Part shown: positions 49,854 through 58,323 of the stretch, one piece after another
Layout: every line of letters starts with the position of its first letter
How positions within the stretch are numbered: the first letter of the stretch is position 1
NCBI GenBank assembly: GCA_026706485.1
Contig: JAPOYR010000011.1
Span: forward strand, 645,588-709,587
Reading direction: 5' to 3'
Source: Chloroflexota bacterium
GTDB taxonomy: Bacteria > Chloroflexota > UBA11872
DNA: 64,000 bases
The notes under the pieces: generated by a model
Seen by the model: only the letters and a program-made list of their open reading frames with translations
Database searches by the model: none
Told to the model about the DNA's origin: nothing
Made by a program: the position numbers and the translations under genes

Positions 49854-49998
49854 ACGGGGTGGCGCAAACGTCACCTTGCCGGAGGAAGGTGTTTGACCCG
49901 CATCCCAACATTCCGCCTCGAAGGAGACCTTTGCAAGACCCGGCCAAGCTTGAGGATGACCGGGCGAACCCCATCCGCCCCTAGGTTCAGTACAGGGT

Positions 49999-50024
49999 GG
50001 ATTCCCGCCTTCGCGGGAATGACG
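49999..50024. repeat. Palindromic repeat R2, copy d
   Basis: Exact consensus GGATTCCCGCCTTCGCGGGA then ATGACG. Confidence 0.9.
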
Positions 50025-50079
50025 AAGGACTACGCAACGGACTCCCCGAAGGGGGAAGGCGTTGAGTCGGAACCGTTTT

Positions 50080-51192
50080 CTAGGCCAGGAAGTCCTTGAG
50101 GCGGCGGGCGAGGCGGGGATGGCGGAGCTTGCGGAGGGCTTGCGACTCGATCTGGCGGATGCGCTCGCGCGTCAAGCCGAACTCCTGGCCGACCTGGTCC
50201 AGGGTGCGCGGCGTGTCGTCGTCGAGGCCGTATCGCAGCCGCAGAATCTTCTGCTCGCGCGGGTCCAGCATCTCCATCACGTTGTCGAGCTGCTCGGTCA
50301 GCAGCTGCCGCGTGGCGGCCTCCATGGGCTCCACCGCGTCGTCGTCGGGGATGAGGTGCCCGATTTCGGTATCGCCGTCCTCGCCGATCGGAGTCTCCAG
50401 CGAGATCGGCAAGCGGGCCGCCTGCTTGAGCTCGCCGATCTGGTCCTCCGACATCTCCATCTCGCCGGCAATCTCGTCGTCGGTCGGCTCGCGTCCCAGC
50501 CGAAGCTGAAGGTCGCGCTGCACCCGGTAGGACTTGGTGAGCTTTTCGTGCACGTGGACGGGCAGGCGGATGGTGCGGCTCTGCTCGGCGATGGCGCGCG
50601 TGACGGCCTGCCGGATCCACCATGTGGCGTAGGTGCTGAACTTGTAGCCGCGGCGCCAGTCAAACTTCTCGGCCGCGCGCATGAGCCCAGCGTTGCCCTC
50701 CTGGATGAGGTCCAGCAATGGGATGCCGTGCCCGGTGTACTTCTTGGCCACGCTCACGACGAGGCGGAGATTGGCCGTGATCAGGTGCTCGCGGGCGCTT
50801 TCGTCACCGCGTTCGATCCGCTGCGCGAGGTCCACCTCTTCCTTGGCGGTGAGCAGCAGGATGCGGCCAATCTCGTTGAGGTAGCTGCGCACGGTGTCCT
50901 GGCTGGCCGATTCGAGCTCGAACTGCTCTTCGCGCTGACTGCGGGCGGTGGTGATGGGCGCCGGCTCTTCGGTGCGCTCCTCGGGCCGCTCGTCCCGCAG
51001 CTCGATTTCTTCCTCGGCGAGCCGGTCGCGAAACCACTGCACGATGTCGTCGGGGATCTGCGTGGTGTCCGGCAGCACCCGGTTGATGGCGTCCCGATAG
51101 ATGAATCCAGGCTCGGCGCCGAGCGCCACCAGCTCGGCCAACCCGTTTTCAAGCGTTTCTTCGTCAAGGACAAGGGCGACTTCAAGCGTCAA
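50080..51192 (-). CDS. rpoD: Primary RNA polymerase sigma factor (RpoD/SigA)
   Basis: 370 aa from TTG 51192; no ATG is available near the conserved start. Region 1.2 is [28 protein letters not shown]. Region 2 is [39 protein letters not shown] and [20 protein letters not shown]. Region 3 follows, and region 4 is [15 protein letters not shown]...[28 protein letters not shown] short acidic region 1.1 and no large non-conserved insert; compact like other monoderm SigA. It recognises -10/-35 promoters. Confidence 0.95.
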   Translation of the reverse strand: MTLEVALVLDEETLENGLAELVALGAEPGFIYRDAINRVLPDTTQIPDDIVQWFRDRLAEEEIELRDERPEERTEEPAPITTARSQREEQFELESASQDTVRSYLNEIGRILLLTAKEEVDLAQRIERGDESAREHLITANLRLVVSVAKKYTGHGIPLLDLIQEGNAGLMRAAEKFDWRRGYKFSTYATWWIRQAVTRAIAEQSRTIRLPVHVHEKLTKSYRVQRDLQLRLGREPTDDEIAGEMEMSEDQIGELKQAARLPISLETPIGEDGDTEIGHLIPDDDAVEPMEAATRQLLTEQLDNVMEMLDPREQKILRLRYGLDDDTPRTLDQVGQEFGLTRERIRQIESQALRKLRHPRLARRLKDFLA

Positions 51193-51697
51193 CGACAGCC
51201 CACCTTTGTGTGCATCAGTGTCTCGATCCCCAACCCTGCGCCAATGGTTCCCGTCCGAGGCCGACGCACGGCGCCAACACCCGGCAATTGCGGAAGCTGC
51301 ATCTGCCGATCCGGAGCAGAGGGGTCAGTTTAGACTCGGGCGTTCGCCCGCGAGGTCCGGTCGAGGCGTGGACGCAGCAACTCCATCTAGCGCAGGGATC
51401 CCAATCTCCGGGCAATTGTATACGCCCGCGCACGACCGGCGTAATCGAGATTCGGTAGTGGGCGACTTTCACATCTGAGCGCCGCACGGTGACCCAGCAC
51501 CCGCGGGCACCCTCGATTTGTCGGTTGACTTGCGGGGATGGATTCCCGCCTTCGCGGGAATGACGGACTCAAAGCAGGTAACTACCCGATATTCAGAAGA
51601 ATCCCCGCGTCGTTGCACGGCGCGGGAGCGCGCTCCTATGCTTGACGGTCGGCAAGCGGTTGCCGACCAACCTCCGAGGCCTTACATCCTGATCCCC
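51193..51697. other. 505-bp intergenic region
   Basis: No convincing gene. It lies between the divergent sigma factor and cupredoxin genes. The minus strand has TATACAAT near 51414-51421, a possible -10 for the sigma factor without a good -35. R2 repeat at 51540-51565. Confidence 0.5.
51540..51565. repeat. Palindromic repeat R2, copy e
   Basis: Exact consensus GGATTCCCGCCTTCGCGGGA then ATGACG. Confidence 0.9.
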
Positions 51698-52120
51698 GTG
51701 CGTCGCGCGATGATTCCGTTGCTGCTGGTCGCGTCATTCCTCGTCGCGGCGTGCGGCGAGGGTCTGGCGTATGCGGTGGCCGAGAATCCGCCGCCCGATT
51801 TCTTGACCACGCCGACCACGGAATGCATAGCGCCGTCATGCGAGGTGATCGACGTGACCATGTCGGACTTCAAGATCGTGCCGTCGACCATGAGCACAAG
51901 CGCGTCGCGGGTTCGTTTCCGCATCACGAACGAGGGCACCTTCACCCACTCGCTGGAGCTTGCCGTGGATCGCGACCCCATCACGTCGCCGAATATCGGA
52001 CCGGGACAGACGGGATTCCTGGATGTCGACGTGCGGCCGGGCACGCACACGCTCACCTGTCCGATCACCGGCCATGCGGTGCGGGGTCAGCGCGCGACGC
52101 TTGAGGTGACCGGCGAGTAG
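51698..52120 (+). CDS. Cupredoxin-like lipoprotein
   Basis: 140 aa from GTG 51698. A signal peptide with lipobox LVAAC (Cys about residue 19) anchors it outside. VTMSDFKIVPSTMSTSASRVRFRITNEGTFTHSLEL and THTLTCPITGHAVRGQRATLEV give the type I copper ligands His, Cys and His. The fifth residue after the last His, normally axial Met, is Gln (GHAVRGQ). Likely an electron carrier or copper donor for the respiratory chain. An upstream ATG at 51638 is open but would bury the signal peptide. Confidence 0.8.
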   Translation: MRRAMIPLLLVASFLVAACGEGLAYAVAENPPPDFLTTPTTECIAPSCEVIDVTMSDFKIVPSTMSTSASRVRFRITNEGTFTHSLELAVDRDPITSPNIGPGQTGFLDVDVRPGTHTLTCPITGHAVRGQRATLEVTGE

Positions 52121-52157
52121 GCCCCGGGGAGAGACGTTCGACATTGTCGGGCCATGG

Positions 52158-54038
52158 CTAGCTGAGCCCTAGGGTAACTTCGCGGCCTTGCAGCCGCAGC
52201 AGATCGCCCAGCACCGCCTGGCTCAGTACCTCACGGTCCATCTTCATGTCGATGATGATGGGATTGCCGGTGGCGCGGTGGGGCACGATGTGTTGGCCGC
52301 CATGCGCCACGACCGGCTGCAGAGCGCGATGGGAGCCGGGGATACTCCCATCGCTGACAAACCGCGGGATGGTGAAGCCCAGCGAGCTGGCCGAGGGCCC
52401 CAGCCCGAAGGAGACAGCGTGCGCGCTGCCGGCGAAGAATAGCCGCAGCAGCGCCAGCTTCTCCGCGTCGGACCCGGGCCTGCCGAGCTGGTCGGGCAGC
52501 TTGCCAAGCTCGTGGGCGACGTATTCGGGGGGGAGGGCGTCCATTTCAGCACGGCTCACGGCAACGCGTCGGGCCAGCGACATGAGTTGGTCCAGGTCCA
52601 CGCCTGTAGAGCCGCCTCCCGAGCCCCTTGAGCCGACCGACCCGGCCGAGCCGGGCCCGCCGCCGCCTTGGACTCTGGTCAGTTCGCCGAGGCGACCGAC
52701 GACACGGTCGATCTCGGTGTCGGTTGCCTCGCCCCAGGCGTGAACGGCGGCCTCAAGCTCGCTCCAGGCGATGGCAGCGGGATCGAAGCCGGTCTGGCGC
52801 ATGATGTCGAACACCTGGGTGACGGCGGTGCCGCTGAGACCGGCGGCCAGCAGGGCCTGCTCGGCAGTTTCGGTGCTGAGGGTGAGGCCGTAGGTGGTGG
52901 CGGCAAAGTCCCCCACCCTTTCACGGACATAGCTGAACCCGGACTGGAGCATCCCCAACTCGTATTCCACATCGCCGGCCGCGTTTCGAAAATCCTTCAG
53001 CTCGCCAGCAACCTGCCCGATTTCCAGGAACGGGACTCCATACGCCGAGTCCCATATCGGCCCGGCCTCTCGCGACCACTCATGGCTGGCGTCCGGAAAC
53101 TCAGTGCCAACCGTCGGATCGCCGGGTGGGAAGTACAGGAATTCCGCTTGGTTGAGGTCCAAGAGGTCGTCGCGGAACATGCGGTTTCCGCCCACCTTGG
53201 TGAATGTGCGCCCAGGACCGAGAGCTACATTCAGCCACGCCTCTCCCCAGGTGTTCTTGGCAGCGTCAACGAGTTTTTTATTGCTACGAAACCACTCAGG
53301 TCGAGTGTTCTGTACTGCACTAATCGCGTCAGGCATTTTTTCCTGTATCCATGACAACGGTCTATTTCTAATCGCCCAATCCGCCTGGGCGTTTGTCCAT
53401 AGCCCGAGAGTTTCCGAGGCTCGCTCGAGATCTGCGTAGTTTGGGCTAAAGCCATGGTGGATGGTTTCAGTTCCAGGCCCGGACCGGTTTGGAATTTCAG
53501 TCCAGTCTTGATCATATAGATATTCCGATACGACGTGAATCTGGACTGGATCAACAGGTAGGCTGAAGGGAATAGGCTTTCCATCGTCTGCTACTGCTGC
53601 TCTCGCATCATCCACGCGATCAAGCGTTGCATCTACCAACGGGAGCTCTTCGCCAAGTACCTTTCTAATTTCCTGCATAGCTGAGATGGACATAGAACCT
53701 ACCATGGGAATATACCCCAGGCGATTTAGTGCCTGATTTATCTTCGGTATGCGAGCCACCCTCTTTAGCAGCGCCGTGCGAGCCACTATCTCCGGAATAT
53801 CTGACCAGATGTTTTTGTCACTACTATTGATGGCGTGTTCGATGATATTAATTGCATAGTCTCCCCCCGGTATTATGTCGGCCTGGCTTTTGCCTAGATC
53901 GATCAGGGCGGCGGAGAGAGCTGCGATCATCACCTGGCGCTCTCGTGCGGCTAACTGTGCCTGCAATATGTTTTCGAAGAATTCTTCGCGGTCTTCCCAT
54001 TCAGACGCTGGCTGTCTCCAGTCGTTGACGTGATCCAT
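52158..54038 (-). CDS. Orphan 626-aa protein with phage tail-like C-terminus
   Basis: No named family. The N-terminal half (residues 1-290) is helical and Trp-rich, from DNA visibly richer in A/T than its neighbours. A Gly/Ser-rich linker lies at about 450-475. The C-terminus VVAHGGQHIVPHRATGNPIIIDMKMDREVLSQAVLGDLL resembles the end of tape-measure-like proteins: HGG...vP...pi.i.md...la.av...l. It may be a phage or toxin-like remnant acquired by transfer. No neighbouring phage genes support it. Confidence 0.55.
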   Translation of the reverse strand: MDHVNDWRQPASEWEDREEFFENILQAQLAARERQVMIAALSAALIDLGKSQADIIPGGDYAINIIEHAINSSDKNIWSDIPEIVARTALLKRVARIPKINQALNRLGYIPMVGSMSISAMQEIRKVLGEELPLVDATLDRVDDARAAVADDGKPIPFSLPVDPVQIHVVSEYLYDQDWTEIPNRSGPGTETIHHGFSPNYADLERASETLGLWTNAQADWAIRNRPLSWIQEKMPDAISAVQNTRPEWFRSNKKLVDAAKNTWGEAWLNVALGPGRTFTKVGGNRMFRDDLLDLNQAEFLYFPPGDPTVGTEFPDASHEWSREAGPIWDSAYGVPFLEIGQVAGELKDFRNAAGDVEYELGMLQSGFSYVRERVGDFAATTYGLTLSTETAEQALLAAGLSGTAVTQVFDIMRQTGFDPAAIAWSELEAAVHAWGEATDTEIDRVVGRLGELTRVQGGGGPGSAGSVGSRGSGGGSTGVDLDQLMSLARRVAVSRAEMDALPPEYVAHELGKLPDQLGRPGSDAEKLALLRLFFAGSAHAVSFGLGPSASSLGFTIPRFVSDGSIPGSHRALQPVVAHGGQHIVPHRATGNPIIIDMKMDREVLSQAVLGDLLRLQGREVTLGLS

Positions 54039-54339
54039 TGACTATTTCCACCTCATGCCGTGCGGTGTTTTAGCTGGAACCTCGTTGACGATCCGCGTGT
54101 CGTGTTGCATGGGTGATGCGTTGCTGACTGTCGCAATGCTTCCCCGCATGACAGCAATGGCCCTCAGGTCCAACACGCAGAGTCTTTCGTCGATCAGCCC
54201 GAACGCTCGCTGCGCTCGGACGGCTACCGATCTACAAGCACCCTACGTATAGGGCTTGCCGAAACCCACATCGACATAATGTGGATCTCCATAAACCGAT
54301 AGGCATGCGGGTGCCGCCGCGGGCGGACGGCTCAGTGGA
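54039..54339. other. 301-bp low-GC gap
   Basis: Holds only a weak plus-strand frame (54055-54252) with no coding signals. Lower GC than flanks, so probably part of the transferred segment with 52158-54038. No structure or repeats seen. Confidence 0.5.
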
Positions 54340-56058
54340 TCATGGGCCGCCGGCTGGTCCGGACCGCCAGGTCTCGTTGCCCTCGGCGTCGCGCGTGAGA
54401 AAGATAGGCTCCAACGTGTTGAGGTCGAAGCCCATGATCACGCGGGCCCTTTCGTTCTCGTCCATGAACAGGAGCGCGAGGTCTTCAGCGAGGAAACCCA
54501 GGTGAGTCCGCAAGGTGTCCGGGTCGTCGAAGATCGTGAGCCCGGCGCCGCCCTCGTTGATGGCCAAACTCAGGCGCCGGCCGTCTTCCCCGCCGTACAG
54601 GGCCAGCAGCCGTCCCGCCGCCGAGCTGGAGAGGGTGGCGGCCAGCGCCCCCTGTGGGTCGCGGAGATCGAGCCCCGGCCCTCCGGACGCGTCAAAGCCC
54701 AACTCCGCGCGAATCGTGCCTTGGGCGTCCCTGAGTTCGAGCGCTGGGCCAGCCGGGCCGGAGGCCAACACCGCACGCTCGGTAGCGTGCTCATCGTGGA
54801 AGACAAGTTCCTCCGCGTCGCTCGAGGAGGTCAAGGACACGCGTGTGGTCTCGTGTTCGTCAAAGAACGCGAGGACGCCCCCGTCGTCCGCGAAGGCAAA
54901 GGTCGTGCGCACGGTGCCTTGATCGTCCAAGAAACCAAGCGCGCCCCCGGTATCCAAAGTGCGAAAGACCGCGCGATTGCTCCCGTGCTCATTGAGGAAG
55001 TCGAGCGCCGAGCCGACCTCTTCGTTGAAATACAACAGCGTGCGCGGGTTAGCTTGCGCGTCGTTGAGCACGAGCGTCGAGCCGTCTGGAGCGCCCACGA
55101 GGGCCGCGCGAACCTGCGTCGCGTCAATGAGTTGGAGCGCTGAGTTGTCTTGGGTGCTGAAGAGGGCCGCATGTTCCTGGCCTTTGGCGTTCCAGAGCCG
55201 TAGGCCGACAATCTCGTCGGCCTCGACCATTTCCAGGCGCGGCGTGGCGGAGGCGTCATGCACGCTGATGGAGGGATCGCCTTGGTCAAAGCCCAGGCGG
55301 ATGCGCGGCGCGTCCTTGAGATTGCTCAGCACGACCTGTGGCCCGTTCGTGTCGTATCCCAGGAACAGGCGCTCGTGCCCGAACACGGTCCATCGGGAAA
55401 AGCTGAGGCTGGGCGTGCTCGTGACGGCGGCGGGGCTGAGGGTGAGCGCCGCCTGCGCCAATCCGTCGTTGTCGGTCAGGGCAAGCGTGGAGCCGCCCTG
55501 CGCGTCGACCTGGAGGGAGGCGCCGGCGCCGCCCTCGCCCCCCGCGTTGAGCGTGAGCGCGGGGCCCTGGTCCGTCACGCCGACGAAGACCGGGGCGTTG
55601 CCGGCGGCGTCCAGGACGCGCAGGGCGGGGCCATGCTCGGTCCAGCCCAGCGCGAGCGCGGCGGCATGCGCGGGGGAGGCCCCGCGCAGCAGCCGCAACT
55701 CCGGGAAGCCGACCCGGTCCACGCCCAGGACGGCGAGCTCTTCGCCCTGGTCATCGACCAGGGCGAAGCGGCGCGCGGTGAGATCCTGCCCGGGACGGCT
55801 CACATCCGGTACCGCTGTCTCCAGTGTCGACACGCGCTGTTCCAGAGCCGCCAGTGGCTCGGCGCCGCCCGTTTGGGTTTCTAGCACCGTTATCTGGGCG
55901 CGGAGGTTCCCCAGCTCCGTCGTACGGCTGGCGAGCTCGTCGCGCATGCTCGCCATCTCTTGCTGTAGGCCAATCACCAAAACCAACGCGACCACCGCCG
56001 CGCCGATCGCCCCCGCTGCCGCCGCGAGCAGCCCCAACCGTTTCCCTCTGCGCGCCAT
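54340..56058 (-). CDS. Membrane-anchored protein of tandem beta repeats
   Basis: 572 aa from ATG 56058, with GAGGAG upstream. One N-terminal membrane helix (GLLAAAAGAIGAAVVALVLVIG), a coiled coil (about 35-80), then roughly 18 imperfect repeats of 22-26 residues with pattern (G)xaLxLxDxxGxxRaxLxxxxdG, for example GPALELRDAQGTIRAELGFD. They should stack as a beta-solenoid outside the cell. Function unknown; surface or adhesion role plausible. Confidence 0.75.
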   Translation of the reverse strand: MARRGKRLGLLAAAAGAIGAAVVALVLVIGLQQEMASMRDELASRTTELGNLRAQITVLETQTGGAEPLAALEQRVSTLETAVPDVSRPGQDLTARRFALVDDQGEELAVLGVDRVGFPELRLLRGASPAHAAALALGWTEHGPALRVLDAAGNAPVFVGVTDQGPALTLNAGGEGGAGASLQVDAQGGSTLALTDNDGLAQAALTLSPAAVTSTPSLSFSRWTVFGHERLFLGYDTNGPQVVLSNLKDAPRIRLGFDQGDPSISVHDASATPRLEMVEADEIVGLRLWNAKGQEHAALFSTQDNSALQLIDATQVRAALVGAPDGSTLVLNDAQANPRTLLYFNEEVGSALDFLNEHGSNRAVFRTLDTGGALGFLDDQGTVRTTFAFADDGGVLAFFDEHETTRVSLTSSSDAEELVFHDEHATERAVLASGPAGPALELRDAQGTIRAELGFDASGGPGLDLRDPQGALAATLSSSAAGRLLALYGGEDGRRLSLAINEGGAGLTIFDDPDTLRTHLGFLAEDLALLFMDENERARVIMGFDLNTLEPIFLTRDAEGNETWRSGPAGGP

Positions 56059-56270
56059 GTCCACTCCTCGCACGTCCGACGCCTTAGCTATCGCCATCAT
56101 GCGCGACCGCTCCCCACGCGTCATGTGCGCGGGTTACGCACGGACGACAAGTTCTTGCCCGGGGTGGCCCACGCGGGGCGCCCCTACACGGGCAGCCGGT
56201 GCATCGGCACGAGCGGCGGAATCTGAGCGTCCCACGCTGCGCGCGGCGTGGGCCACCGCGTTTCGCAAGG

Positions 56271-56325
56271 CCGTTCATGGTTCGACAGAGCCTGTCCTGA
56301 GCTGTCGAAGGGCTCACCACGAACG
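56271..56325. repeat. Repeat R3, single unit
   Basis: CCGTTCATGGTTCGACAGAG then CCTGTCCTGAG...GAACG; the R3 family core. Confidence 0.8.
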
Positions 56326-56357
56326 AGTCACGTAGGCTCGCGGGTTTCGCGGCCGCT

Positions 56358-56405
56358 GGATTCCCGCTCCCCGCCTACGCCGGGACAGGCTTCGCGGGAA
56401 TGACG
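56358..56405. repeat. Palindromic repeat R2 with internal insertion
   Basis: GGATTCCCGC is followed by a 24-base insert before CTTCGCGGGAATGACG. The insert is CCGGC-type and itself partly palindromic, giving a longer hairpin. Confidence 0.8.
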
Positions 56406-56459
56406 AAGGGGTTGAGCAAGGGGCTCCTTCCTGGGAGAAGGGGCTTGTACAGAGGTCTT

Positions 56460-57236
56460 CTACAGCGGCGGACGGGGCGAGGCGGGATGGGCGTCGGGCC
56501 GCTGGTTGAGCCAGCGGATGAACTTGACGCTGAGGATGGTCCACAGCACGAGGGTCCCGCCGAGCTTCATGATGAGACCACCGATGCGCTGGTCGACGAG
56601 CGCCTCCGCTCCACGGGCAAGCTCGTAGGTCGGATACAGCGGGTCGTTGGCGAAGACGAAGATGGCGCTGAAGAATCCGGACGGGATGGACAGCAGCAGC
56701 AGGTAGAGCATCTGCATGGGCGGCACGGCCGCGGGCACCGCGCGCGCCCGGCTGAGAACCGGCCACCACATGACGAGACCGCCGACGATCATGGTGAGAT
56801 GCTCGAAGTCGTGGGCGATGCGGTCCTGCAACGCCAGCTCGTAGAGCGGCGGCATGTGCCAGATCCAGAAGGCCGTGGTGCTGAGCCCCAGCGCCACGGG
56901 CAACCGCGTCGCCTGCTGGGCGACGAAGCGGATGGGGCGTACGCGGAAGATGGGCGCCAGCAGCCAGTCGGGCAGTCCAATGAGCAGCAGGGGCGTGGCC
57001 GCGAACACCAGCAAGCTGTGCTGCCACATGTGGACGCTGAAATGGGTTGCCGCGAGCGTGTCGAACGGCGGGTGCAGCGTCACGAACAGCGTGACGGCGG
57101 CAGTGACGAACGCGGCGATCCTGGGCCACGCGACCGGTTCCACGCGGTCCGGGTTGAGGGGGCTGACGGCGTAGAGATAGCCGCCGGTGAGCACCAGCAG
57201 CCCCAGGGTGATCTCGGGGATCAGGTAGAAGGTCAT
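56460..57236 (-). CDS. ctaG: Cytochrome c oxidase assembly protein CtaG (caa3 type)
   Basis: 258 aa, about seven membrane helices. FSVHMWQHSLLVFAATPLLLIG, WIWHMPPLYELAL and HDFEHLTMIVGGLVMWWPVL carry the conserved His residues of the caa3 CtaG family. It assembles the copper centre or subunits of the oxidase encoded just upstream on the same strand. Confidence 0.93.
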   Translation of the reverse strand: MTFYLIPEITLGLLVLTGGYLYAVSPLNPDRVEPVAWPRIAAFVTAAVTLFVTLHPPFDTLAATHFSVHMWQHSLLVFAATPLLLIGLPDWLLAPIFRVRPIRFVAQQATRLPVALGLSTTAFWIWHMPPLYELALQDRIAHDFEHLTMIVGGLVMWWPVLSRARAVPAAVPPMQMLYLLLLSIPSGFFSAIFVFANDPLYPTYELARGAEALVDQRIGGLIMKLGGTLVLWTILSVKFIRWLNQRPDAHPASPRPPL

Positions 57237-57295
57237 TGCCGAAGTCTACGCGGGGCGGGGCGGGGATTCAGCCGACCGCGCCCAGACCGCGGATT

Positions 57296-57330
57296 CCCCT
57301 CACCCTAGCCCTCTCCCTGAGGGAGAGGGA
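57296..57330. repeat. Palindromic repeat R1, copy d
   Basis: CCCCTCACCCTAGCCCTCTC then CCTGAGGGAGAGGGA, between ctaG and subunit IV genes. Confidence 0.9.
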
Positions 57331-57344
57331 ACCCGATGTGCCTT

Positions 57345-57689
57345 CTAGGCAATAAGGCCGGTTAGCGTCCAGAAGAGGAACAGAATGATCACGATGGTGG
57401 TCGCGATCATGAATGGGAACATGAAGAGCGCAGTGAAGAGGCGGTCGTCCCCCTTCAGGTGCATGTAGTACATGACCACGCCGGCGCCCTTGAGGAACGA
57501 CAAGATGAGCAGCGACGTGGTCGTCCACACGGTGCCCAGGGCGTTCCGAATCGCGTCGATGCTGGGAATCATGATCTCGACGATGGTGACGATCGTGAGA
57601 ATGACTCCCACCACCACGTAGTGGGCGTAGCCGTGGCGCTCCTCGTGCTCCTCGGCGGCGTGGGCGTCGGGGGGATGCTCGGCTGACAT
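57345..57689 (-). CDS. Cytochrome c oxidase subunit IV (caa3/CtaF-like)
   Basis: 114 aa. Three membrane helices: HYVVVGVILTIVTIVEIMI, TTSLLILSFLKGAGVVMYYMHLKGD and MIATTIVIILFLFWTLTGLIA. KxxxVVxYYMHL is the family signature. Small membrane subunit completing the caa3 oxidase. N-terminal His/Glu-rich tail (HPDAHAAEEHEERHG). Confidence 0.9.
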   Translation of the reverse strand: MSAEHPPDAHAAEEHEERHGYAHYVVVGVILTIVTIVEIMIPSIDAIRNALGTVWTTTSLLILSFLKGAGVVMYYMHLKGDDRLFTALFMFPFMIATTIVIILFLFWTLTGLIA

Positions 57690-57705
57690 CAGGGCGTCAC
57701 ACGTC

Positions 57706-58323
57706 CTAAATCAGGTAGATCAGGGTGAAGATTGCCACCCAGACGAGGTCTACGAAGTGCCAGTACAGGCCGACCATCTCGACACCCCAGGTGTCGGCGG
57801 TCTGATACCGGCCGCGGTAGGAGTAGTACACCACGGCGAGCAGCCACAGAATGCCGATGGCGACGTGCGCGCCGTGGAAGCCGACCAGCATGTAGAACGA
57901 CGCGCCAAAGAGATTGGTGGACGGCGTCAGCCCCTCGCGGACGAATGCCGTGAACTCATACACCTGGCCGCCGAGGAAGATGGCCCCGAGTGCGACCACC
58001 GCCATCAGCCAAAAGCGGCCCCAATTCAGGCTGCGATTTCGGAACGCGGCCAGCGCCAGCACCATCGCCAGGCTGCTGGTGAGCAGCACGAAGGTGGTGA
58101 ACGACGTGAGCACGAGGTCGAGCATTCCCTGGCCGGCCTCGAACGTGTGATCGCCGTGGCCGAGCATGACCCCCAAGGTGTTGTGCTTGTTGATCAGCAT
58201 GACGAGGATCAGGCTGCCGAAGAACATGGTCTCGGAGCCCAGGAAGGCCCACATGGCGACCTTGCGGCTGTCGAGGCCGGTGGAGGTGGGGTGCTCTTCG
58301 TGCGCGTGAGCGTCGACGGTCAT
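57706..58323 (-). CDS. ctaE: Cytochrome c oxidase subunit III
   Basis: 205 aa. MWAFLGSETMFFGSLILVML, LRxxx-type helices and GFHGAHVAIGILWLLAVV, TWGVEMVGLYWHFVDLVWVAIFTLIYLI, typical COX3. Five predicted helices, as in caa3-type bacterial subunit III. Overlaps subunit I by 4 bases. Confidence 0.95.
   Translation of the reverse strand: MTVDAHAHEEHPTSTGLDSRKVAMWAFLGSETMFFGSLILVMLINKHNTLGVMLGHGDHTFEAGQGMLDLVLTSFTTFVLLTSSLAMVLALAAFRNRSLNWGRFWLMAVVALGAIFLGGQVYEFTAFVREGLTPSTNLFGASFYMLVGFHGAHVAIGILWLLAVVYYSYRGRYQTADTWGVEMVGLYWHFVDLVWVAIFTLIYLI

Larger units (their letters stand above)
49656..50079. other. 424-bp intergenic region with R2 repeats
   Basis: No gene seen. Contains a variant R2 (49827-49853), an exact R2 (49999-50024) and the long unit related to 39630-39740. 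It lies between the convergent groEL and sigma factor genes. Confidence 0.7.
56059..56459. other. 401-bp intergenic region with R3 and R2 repeats
   Basis: No gene seen between the repeat protein and ctaG. Contains an R3 unit (56271-56325) and a long R2 variant (56358-56405). Confidence 0.7.

Noticed and set aside
54055..54252. 65-aa plus-strand frame in the low-GC gap
   Set aside because: No RBS or recognisable sequence; kept as intergenic.
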